Source: Gammaproteobacteria bacterium
Lineage (GTDB): Bacteria; Pseudomonadota; Gammaproteobacteria; Pseudomonadales; Pseudohongiellaceae
Assembly: GCA_007571115.1 (NCBI GenBank)
Contig: RKSA01000221.1
Span: 1 to 5,074, forward strand
DNA: 5,074 nt
Direction of reading: 5' to 3'
This document shows positions 1-5,074 of this stretch, piece by piece; position 1 is the stretch's first letter; each line of letters opens with the position of its first letter. A program made the position numbers and the translations under genes. The notes under the pieces are model-generated. The model worked only from the letters and a program-made list of their open reading frames with translations. It searched no databases and was not told where the DNA came from.

Positions 1-201
1 GACCACCTGGAAGCGGCGCGGTACGGCGGCGCGGGTACCGATCACGATGTGGCTGCCGAACTCGTTGCCGTGGCCGCTCATCTCTACGGCCTCGACGAGC
101 GGCAGCTTGTCCATGTGTTCGAGACGTTTCACGAGGGCCGGGACTATCATTCCCGTCTCCAGAACGTGCTTCGGCACTTCCACGCATGGGGACACCGATG
201 A
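1..201 (+). CDS. 3' end of a probable Eco57I-type / N6-adenine DNA methyltransferase (partial, start outside window)
   Basis: Reading frame 1 is open from the first base and stops at TGA 199-201, giving the last 66 residues of a longer protein. The fragment contains LYGLDERQL (residues 28-36), then VFETFHEG (39-46), DY and a helical end rich in His and Leu. From memory, a 'LYGL...' helix followed by an 'ifeTFHeGwDY..RL..VL.h' tail occurs at the C-terminus of large Eco57I-like DNA methyltransferases in restriction and phage-defence loci. None of the catalytic motifs (SAM-binding FxGxG, NPPY) lie in the window, so the assignment rests on the tail and on context. If correct, it would methylate adenine in host DNA to protect it from the downstream nuclease-helicase. 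The stop codon overlaps the next start by four bases (ATGA), implying one transcript and coupled translation. Alternatives are a fused restriction-methylation enzyme (type IIG-like) or an unrelated protein. Confidence 0.6.
   Translation, partial: DHLEAARYGGAGTDHDVAAELVAVAAHLYGLDERQLVHVFETFHEGRDYHSRLQNVLRHFHAWGHR
188..192 (+). promoter_or_regulatory. Shine-Dalgarno-like GGGGA for the HTH-metallopeptidase gene
   Basis: GGGGA ends five bases before ATG 198, good spacing for a ribosome binding site. The other in-frame ATG, at 186, has no purine-rich stretch upstream. This favours ATG 198 as the true start; that ATG also overlaps the TGA of the preceding gene. Confidence 0.5.
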
Positions 202-1343
202 TTTGGGTCGACGTCAAGCCTGAGAATTTTCGCTGGACGCGCGAGCGGGCCGGAATGGATGCCGACGCGCTGGCCCGACGATTCCCGAAATACCCTGAAT
301 GGGAGGCCGGTGCTGCGCAGCCGACACTGAAGCAGCTTGAGAAACTTGCTCGGGCCGTCCATGTGCCGGTTGGATTTTTCTTTCTTTCCAAGATGCTCGA
401 TGAGCCCATTCCCATTCCCGACTTCCGCACTGTCGGGAGCACGCCGCAGCGGCGTCCGAGCCCGGATCTGCTGGACACCGTTTACCTCTGCCAGCAGCGG
501 CAGGACTGGTATCGGGAGTTCGCACGCTTGGAGGAGGAAGGGCCACTCGCCTTTGTTGGTTCGGCGACGGTCGACTCGGATGTCGAGGTCATTGCGGCAA
601 CCATCCGGCGCACGCTCCGGCTCGATCTCGAGGAACGCCGCAGCCTGCCAACCTGGGCCGAGGCCCTTCGCCGCTTTGTTCAGGCGGCTGATGCGCTCGG
701 CGTGCTGGTAATGGTGTCCGGAATCGTGCGCAACAACACTCGCCGAAAACTCGACCCCGAAGAGTTTCGAGGCTTTGCCCTCGCCGACGATCTTGCTCCG
801 CTGATATTTGTCAACGGGGCTGATACGAAGGCGGCGCAGATGTTCACTCTGGCGCATGAGCTGGCGCATCTGTGGCTCGGACAGAGCGCGCTCTCTGACA
901 CGGCGCTGGACGCCATGCCCGCCCATGAGGTCGAGATCTGGTGCAACCGCGTCGCCGCTGAGCTGCTGGTCCCGCTCGCTGTGCTGCGCGAAGAATTCCG
1001 ACGGGGGGAGGAACTGCCAGAGGCCCTCGCCCGACTGGCGCGCCGCTTCAAGGTCAGCACCCTGGTGATCCTCCGGCGCATCCACGACGCCGGAGGACTG
1101 ACGCGAGCTCAGTTCGGCGACGCCTACCGCACCGAACTGGAAAGATTGAACACGATCCCGAGAAGCGGTAGTGGCACTTTCTATCCCGCGCAGAATGCGA
1201 GAGCAGGCAAGCGGTTCACACGCGCGATCGTGATCAGCGCGCTGGAAGGCGGAACTTCGTTCACCGAAGCGTTTCAGTTGCTTGGCATCAGGAAAATGCG
1301 CACCTTTGATGAATTGGCGCGCCGATCGGGGATCCCTGTTTGA
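198..1343 (+). CDS. HTH (Xre-like) + ImmA/IrrE family zinc metallo-endopeptidase (COG2856/DUF955)
   Basis: The product has 381 residues. Residues about 8-60 form an Xre-like helix-turn-helix: RWTRERAG, a short helix with LARRF, the recognition-type segment PEWEAGAAQPTLKQLE, then LARAVHVPVGFFFL. A linker with the family-typical PIPDFRT follows (about 73-79). The metallopeptidase domain carries HELAH at 220-224, the HExxH zinc site with Glu221 as catalytic base. A downstream Glu at 244-246, just before CNRVAAELLVP, is the likely third zinc ligand. Length and domain order match ImmA/IrrE proteins that cleave repressors: ImmA cuts ImmR in ICEBs1, and IrrE/PprI cuts DdrO in Deinococcus. About 120 residues follow the peptidase core. 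ATG 198 is preferred over ATG 186 because of the GGGGA signal and the ATGA overlap with the upstream gene. The stop overlaps the next ATG by one base. Members of this family are often paired with DUF4411 proteins, as here. The substrate is unknown; it may act as antitoxin-like regulator of the PIN protein or as a sensor controlling the operon. Confidence 0.93.
   Translation: MIWVDVKPENFRWTRERAGMDADALARRFPKYPEWEAGAAQPTLKQLEKLARAVHVPVGFFFLSKMLDEPIPIPDFRTVGSTPQRRPSPDLLDTVYLCQQRQDWYREFARLEEEGPLAFVGSATVDSDVEVIAATIRRTLRLDLEERRSLPTWAEALRRFVQAADALGVLVMVSGIVRNNTRRKLDPEEFRGFALADDLAPLIFVNGADTKAAQMFTLAHELAHLWLGQSALSDTALDAMPAHEVEIWCNRVAAELLVPLAVLREEFRRGEELPEALARLARRFKVSTLVILRRIHDAGGLTRAQFGDAYRTELERLNTIPRSGSGTFYPAQNARAGKRFTRAIVISALEGGTSFTEAFQLLGIRKMRTFDELARRSGIPV
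1328..1332 (+). promoter_or_regulatory. Shine-Dalgarno-like GGGGA before the DUF4411 gene
   Basis: GGGGA lies ten bases before ATG 1343, inside the end of the metallopeptidase gene. Spacing is long for ATG 1343 and would be seven for the adjacent in-frame TTG 1340. The site is only suggestive, because the TGATG stop-start overlap alone could support reinitiation. Confidence 0.35.
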
Positions 1344-1837
1344 TGGCGTACCTGCTTGACGCCGATGCGTTCATTCGCGCGAAGAGGCTTCACTACGGAT
1401 TCGATTTCTGCCCTGCGTTCTGGGATTGGCTGATCTCTGCGCATGCCGACGGCATCGTATTCAGTGTAGAGAAGGTAGGCGATGAGCTACGAGCTGGAGA
1501 CGACGAACTTTCCGAATGGGCTTCGGAAAGAGGCAACGATTTCTTTCTGCCGCCCGACCGGGAAACAGTCCCAGCACTGGAGCAAGTCACCCAATGGGTG
1601 TCAGATCAAGGCTACAGCGCCCAAGCTATAGGCACTTTCATGCAGGTTGCCGACTATTTCCTGGTAGCACAGGCACTGGCCGGTGAACATATGGTTGTTA
1701 CACATGAAGTAGCATCTGCATCCAGGCGGCGCATCAAGATTCCCGATGCCTGTATCGGCCTCGGAATCAAATGCGTGACCCCGTTCGAGACGCTACGCAA
1801 CGAGCGGGCACGCTTCATCCTCGGGCCGTCGTCTTGA
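1343..1837 (+). CDS. DUF4411 family protein, PIN-like domain (candidate toxin/RNase)
   Basis: This 164-residue protein begins YLLDADAFI, the form of the first PIN-domain strand, with Asp6 and Asp8 as candidate metal ligands. It continues with HYGFDFCPAFWDWL (about 17-30), a stretch I recognise as characteristic of DUF4411. Further acidic positions fit a PIN-like active site: Glu43, Asp47 and Glu48 in VEKVGDEL, Asp104 in QVADYFLVAQALA, and Glu122 after VVTH (117-121). PIN-fold proteins are usually metal-dependent RNases, and many are toxins of type II toxin-antitoxin modules; activity is unproven for DUF4411. Length is normal for the family. ATG 1343 is preferred over TTG 1340: it overlaps the upstream TGA by one base, and MAYLLD is the usual beginning. 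The neighbouring HTH-metallopeptidase is a recurrent partner and may restrain it. GC over bases 1441-1740 is about 54% by hand count, lower than the preceding gene, which may reflect separate ancestry of the pair. Confidence 0.87.
   Translation: MAYLLDADAFIRAKRLHYGFDFCPAFWDWLISAHADGIVFSVEKVGDELRAGDDELSEWASERGNDFFLPPDRETVPALEQVTQWVSDQGYSAQAIGTFMQVADYFLVAQALAGEHMVVTHEVASASRRRIKIPDACIGLGIKCVTPFETLRNERARFILGPSS
1834..1837 (+). other. TTGA stop-start overlap coupling DUF4411 to the helicase
   Basis: TTG 1834-1836 and TGA 1835-1837 share bases, the same geometry as a classic ATGA coupling site. Only a weak CGGG (1822-1825) precedes it, so helicase translation probably depends on ribosomes ending the DUF4411 gene. 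This would limit output and tie it to the upstream protein. An in-frame ATG at 1771 is the alternative start. Confidence 0.5.
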
Positions 1838-4800
1838 TCCACCTTCCCGAATTCATCGACAACCGGAACGGCAACACGCTGGCGCGGGCCCTCACCGCGT
1901 TTCTGGGCGCGAGCACCGACGGGGGCGTGGCGGAGTCCGGCGATCCACCCGATGCCATCCGCATCGCTACGGCGTTTTTCAACCCGACCGGCTTTGCCCG
2001 GATTGCCGACCATCTCCAACCAGTGGCTGCGGTGCGGCTCCTGCTCGGAGCCGACCCCGCTTTCGCTGCGGTCGAGGAGCGCAAGCGACTCGACGAGACG
2101 TCGGAGGTTTTTGAACGGCGGCGTATGAGGGTCGGTCTGCGCTGCATGGACGACGCGCTGTATCAGGAACGCGACCGCCTGCCGTTCACCCGGACCAGCG
2201 CTCACGCGCTCGGCAAGCTGATCGATGCGCTGCGTGCGGGCAACATGGAGGTGAGGCGGTATGAGAAGGCGTTCCTGCACGCCAAGGCCTACATCATTAC
2301 CTCGCCGGACGGAGCCTTCGGCAAGCCGGAAGGCATCATTGTCGGATCGTCCAATCTGACCGGCGCCGGGCTGACTCGAAACCTGGAGCTCAACTTGGGG
2401 CGCTATGACCGGCCCGTCGTGGAGCAGGCAAGGCAATGGTTCGACGATCTCTGGGAAGACGCTGCACCCTACGACTTGGCGGTTGTCTTCGAAGAGGCTT
2501 TTCGGCCGTGCACACCCTGGGAAATCTTCATCAGGGCGCTCTGGCACCTCTACGGAGAAGAAGTCGAGAAAGACACGGAAGCCGACAATAACTTGCCGCT
2601 GACCAGCTTCCAGAAGCACGGTGTTGCCCGGGCACTGCGGCTGATCGAGGAAATGGGCGGCGTCATCGTCGCTGACGAGGTGGGGCTTGGGAAGACCTTC
2701 GTTGCCGGCGAGATTCTTCAACTCTACCGTTCCCGGCGCCAGCGCGCTCTTCTGATATGCCCGGCATCGCTGCGCGACAGTACCTGGAAGCGGTTTCTCA
2801 ACACCTATCAGCTGTTCGTCGAATGCCTGTCCTTCGAGCAACTGGCAAACGACATTCAGCTCTGCGATGCCCAACGGCCAAACGCGAGTCAGGAACATCT
2901 CCAGCGTCCGCTGGAGGAGTACCAGCTTGTCATCGTCGACGAGGCCCACAACTACCGTAATCCCGATACGCCCACCCGAGCGGCGGCGCTACGCCGGCTG
3001 ATGTTCGGTCAAAGGCGCGATCTCCTGCTACTGACGGCGACTCCGGTCAACAACTCGCTCTGGGATCTTTATCATCTGTTACGCTTCTTCCTGCGCCAGG
3101 ATGCACATCTCGCGGGTCACGGCATTCTCTCCATCCGGGCTCGCTTTGAACAGGCCATGCGCGAGGATCCGTCCAATCTCAGCCCTGACGTGCTGTATCC
3201 AGTCATTGATGCAACGACTGTCAAGAGAACACGTCAGTTCGTGAAAAAGCACTATGCAAACGACACGATTGCCGGTCCAGACGGCAGGTCGCAACCCATC
3301 ATCTTTCCCGAGCCCAGGGCAATCAGCGTTCGTTACAATCTGGATGATCTTCTGCCTGGTTTTTTCGATCGGCTAGAAAGTGCGCTCGATCCGGACGATA
3401 GCGCGGCCATTTATTTCGCCCGCTATATGCCGAATGCTTACCTACTTAACCAGGATGAAGAGGAAGATGCTCGCGGCCGCGCTCTGGTCGGATTATTGCG
3501 TTCCGGCCTGCTGAAGCGATTTGAGTCGTCAGCTTTCGCCTTCCGCCGAACCGTTGACAAGATGGTCCGCGAGCACGGGGTTTTTCTCGATGCGCTTGAT
3601 GCCGGCTACGTTGTGACAACCGCTTTCATGAAGGAGTTGTCGGCAGATGACAATACCGTGTTCGAGGATGTGCTGGACGGAACGGAACACCGGAGCGATG
3701 CGGCGTTCTACGATATCCAAGCCCTGCGAGCCGCTGTCGAACGCGACCGGGATATTCTGAGGAAATTGGCCAGTCGAGCGGCCGCCATAACGCCAGATTG
3801 CGATCCCAAACTCCGTGCATTGGCGGCCGCGCTGGTGGAGATCGCGGAACAGGCGGAGCGTGAAGCGACGGATGCCCTCGACGAGGCGCAAAAGCGCAAG
3901 GTGCTCGTGTTCTCCTCCTTCGAGGATACTGTCGAGTGGATTCGCAACTACCTGAGGGCTGAATTCGAAGTGCAGCCATCGCTTCGCCCTTGGCACGGCC
4001 GCATGACAGTGGTCAGCGGCTCGGATGAACTCGGAGAGGTCTCGCGGCAGAAAGCGGTTCAGGGTTTTGCGCCAGTATCGATGGAGGCACCCCCGGGTAG
4101 CAACGACGATCTCTATGACATCCTGATCGCGACCGATGTCTTGGCGGAAGGCGTCAACCTTCAGCAGTGCCGGCATATCGTAAATTTCGACATGCCGTGG
4201 AACCCTATGCGGCTCGTGCAGCGGCACGGTCGGATCGATCGCATCGGCAGCCCCCACAATCGCGTATTCCTTCGGACGATCTTCCCGGTCGACCGGCTCG
4301 ACCGACTGCTCAATCTCGAACAGCGTATTCTCGACAAGCTGGCGATGGCTGCTGCCAGCGTCGGCGTGGCGGCACCGATAGAGGGCGCGGCCCACGGTAC
4401 GCAGGTATTCACGGAAACCCGGGAGGAAATCGAGAAGCTGCTCGCCGACGATGCATCACTCTATGAACGGGGTGGAGTCGCCGGCGCGGCACAGACCGGC
4501 GAGGAATACCGGCAGACCCTTCGCAAGGCGCTTGCCGCTGACCGCGAACGGATTGTCGGAATGCCCTGGAAGATCGGTTCGGGCATGATCTCAGGCGCGC
4601 GACGCGGCATCTTCTTCTGCGCGGTCGTTGGCAGGGAGAGCGATTTCGAGCGAACCTATCTGCGGTTCGTTGCTGCCGGCGACGACTGGCAACCCGGCAC
4701 CGGCGATGGCGCTATCGAGCGCGAGATCGGCACTTGCCTACGCCTGATTGAATGCACGCCTAATACGCCGATCCGTTATCCTGACATGTTGCGGGAATGG

Positions 4801-5074
4801 GTCTACGACTTCTGGGAAACGGCGCAGGACGACATTCTGGCCGCTTGGATGCGCGAGACCGATCCCGCCTATCTGCAACCTGCGGTTCGCCCCCTGAACC
4901 ATCGCGTTGCCGCCTTCATCCGCATGTATCCTCCGCTCGACATAGCGGAGGAGCGCATGACCCGGGCGCTGGACATTCTGGAATCACCTTGGCCGCGTCG
5001 GGAAGAAATCATGTTGCGGGGCTGGTTCGAAGGCGGGGAACTTGAAGGCGAAGCACTTTCGCGCCTCCTGGTCG
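1834..5074 (+). CDS. PLD-like nuclease domain fused to SNF2/RapA-type helicase (partial, 3' end outside window)
   Basis: At least 1080 codons stay open without a stop to the window edge. The N-terminus (LPEFIDNRNGNTL, then IATAFFNPTGF) and a single HKD-type motif mark a PLD-like nuclease domain: His149-x-Lys151, then GSSNLTGAGL at 171-180 and NLEL from Asn183. All SF2 motifs follow. Q motif is LTSFQ (Gln260), Walker A DEVGLGKT (281-288), Ia LLICPASL (about 306-313), Walker B DEAH (369-372), III TATP (401-404). Lobe two has VLVFSSF (690-696), motif V ATDVLAEGVNL (766-776) and motif VI QRHGRIDRIG (796-805). This matches SNF2-family helicases with an N-terminal PLD domain (a CDD class of HKD nucleases fused to Snf2-like helicases). 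About 250 residues separate motif III from lobe two, and over 270 follow motif VI. Likely role: ATP-driven DNA translocation coupled to cleavage, as a restriction or defence effector. TTG 1834 is chosen because the family begins at this motif and it overlaps the upstream stop; ATG 1771 would add 21 residues and overlap the PIN gene by 67 bases. Confidence 0.93.
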   Translation, partial: MIHLPEFIDNRNGNTLARALTAFLGASTDGGVAESGDPPDAIRIATAFFNPTGFARIADHLQPVAAVRLLLGADPAFAAVEERKRLDETSEVFERRRMRVGLRCMDDALYQERDRLPFTRTSAHALGKLIDALRAGNMEVRRYEKAFLHAKAYIITSPDGAFGKPEGIIVGSSNLTGAGLTRNLELNLGRYDRPVVEQARQWFDDLWEDAAPYDLAVVFEEAFRPCTPWEIFIRALWHLYGEEVEKDTEADNNLPLTSFQKHGVARALRLIEEMGGVIVADEVGLGKTFVAGEILQLYRSRRQRALLICPASLRDSTWKRFLNTYQLFVECLSFEQLANDIQLCDAQRPNASQEHLQRPLEEYQLVIVDEAHNYRNPDTPTRAAALRRLMFGQRRDLLLLTATPVNNSLWDLYHLLRFFLRQDAHLAGHGILSIRARFEQAMREDPSNLSPDVLYPVIDATTVKRTRQFVKKHYANDTIAGPDGRSQPIIFPEPRAISVRYNLDDLLPGFFDRLESALDPDDSAAIYFARYMPNAYLLNQDEEEDARGRALVGLLRSGLLKRFESSAFAFRRTVDKMVREHGVFLDALDAGYVVTTAFMKELSADDNTVFEDVLDGTEHRSDAAFYDIQALRAAVERDRDILRKLASRAAAITPDCDPKLRALAAALVEIAEQAEREATDALDEAQKRKVLVFSSFEDTVEWIRNYLRAEFEVQPSLRPWHGRMTVVSGSDELGEVSRQKAVQGFAPVSMEAPPGSNDDLYDILIATDVLAEGVNLQQCRHIVNFDMPWNPMRLVQRHGRIDRIGSPHNRVFLRTIFPVDRLDRLLNLEQRILDKLAMAAASVGVAAPIEGAAHGTQVFTETREEIEKLLADDASLYERGGVAGAAQTGEEYRQTLRKALAADRERIVGMPWKIGSGMISGARRGIFFCAVVGRESDFERTYLRFVAAGDDWQPGTGDGAIEREIGTCLRLIECTPNTPIRYPDMLREWVYDFWETAQDDILAAWMRETDPAYLQPAVRPLNHRVAAFIRMYPPLDIAEERMTRALDILESPWPRREEIMLRGWFEGGELEGEALSRLLV

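Noticed and set aside
186..197. ATG 186 as start of the HTH-metallopeptidase (four extra residues)
   Set aside because: No ribosome-binding signal lies in front of it, whereas ATG 198 has GGGGA at five-base spacing and overlaps the upstream stop as ATGA.
147..1085. Minus-strand open frame of 312 codons opposite the HTH-metallopeptidase
   Set aside because: The + strand holds intact HTH and HELAH motifs across the same bases; the antisense product has no domain-like pattern and crosses the methylase/peptidase junction.
1654..2949. Minus-strand open frame of 431 codons opposite the DUF4411 end and helicase N-terminus
   Set aside because: It lies antisense to two genes with clear motifs. Its translation shows no recognisable domain. 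Long antisense frames are expected in GC-rich DNA with G/C-biased third positions.
3473..3830. Three GCGGCCGC octamers (3473-3480, 3778-3785, 3823-3830) within 360 bases
   Set aside because: They fall in helicase coding sequence in Ala/Arg-rich codons and are not evenly spaced or flanked by shared sequence. Chance in GC-rich DNA explains them better than a regulatory repeat.
3529..4395. Minus-strand open frame of 288 codons opposite helicase lobe two
   Set aside because: The + strand here encodes helicase motifs IV-VI without interruption; the antisense frame is a composition shadow.
1..5074. Naming the locus DISARM
   Set aside because: A PLD domain, a SNF2 helicase and a probable methylase are suggestive, but the defining DrmA and DrmB genes are not in the window, and here PLD and SNF2 are one fused protein next to a peptidase/PIN pair not part of DISARM as I know it.
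1..5074. Search for CRISPR repeats, tRNA/rRNA genes, insertion-sequence ends and terminators
   Set aside because: No repeat-spacer pattern, tRNA-like cloverleaf, transposase motif or hairpin followed by a T run was seen; coding sequence fills the whole window.

Overview
The window is wall-to-wall coding sequence on the + strand: four consecutive genes with no intergenic space, both end genes cut by the window edges. The DNA is GC-rich overall (hand counts of 60-base lines run from about 50 to 73%), with strong third-position G/C preference and ATG/TTG starts. This suits a high-GC Gram-negative bacterium, probably a proteobacterium (an alphaproteobacterium is plausible). The taxonomic guess rests on composition only and is weak.

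Layout. (1) Bases 1-201 are the last 66 codons of a protein whose C-terminus looks like the tail of an Eco57I/N6-adenine DNA methyltransferase-type protein. (2) Bases 198-1343 encode an Xre-like HTH domain fused to an ImmA/IrrE (COG2856, DUF955) zinc metallopeptidase with an intact HELAH motif. (3) Bases 1343-1837 encode a 164-residue DUF4411 protein with a PIN-like fold, a candidate RNase toxin or effector. (4) From base 1834 to the window end runs an open frame of at least 1080 codons: an N-terminal single-motif PLD/HKD nuclease-like domain fused to a complete SNF2/RapA-type SF2 helicase with a long C-terminal extension.

The junctions overlap by 4, 1 and 4 bases (ATGA, TGATG, TTGA), so the genes are almost certainly co-transcribed and translationally coupled. 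No promoter, terminator, RNA gene, repeat array or insertion sequence is visible.

Together, a probable modification methylase, a nuclease-helicase fusion, and an embedded metallopeptidase/PIN pair look like the core of a defence (restriction-type) system. The methylase would mark self DNA and the PLD-helicase would translocate on or degrade foreign DNA. The HTH-peptidase/PIN pair could regulate the system or act as a damage-sensing abortive back-up. These functional links are inference. The parts recall DISARM (a PLD protein, a SNF2 helicase and a methylase), but no DrmA or DrmB is in the window, so it should not be called DISARM from this sequence alone.
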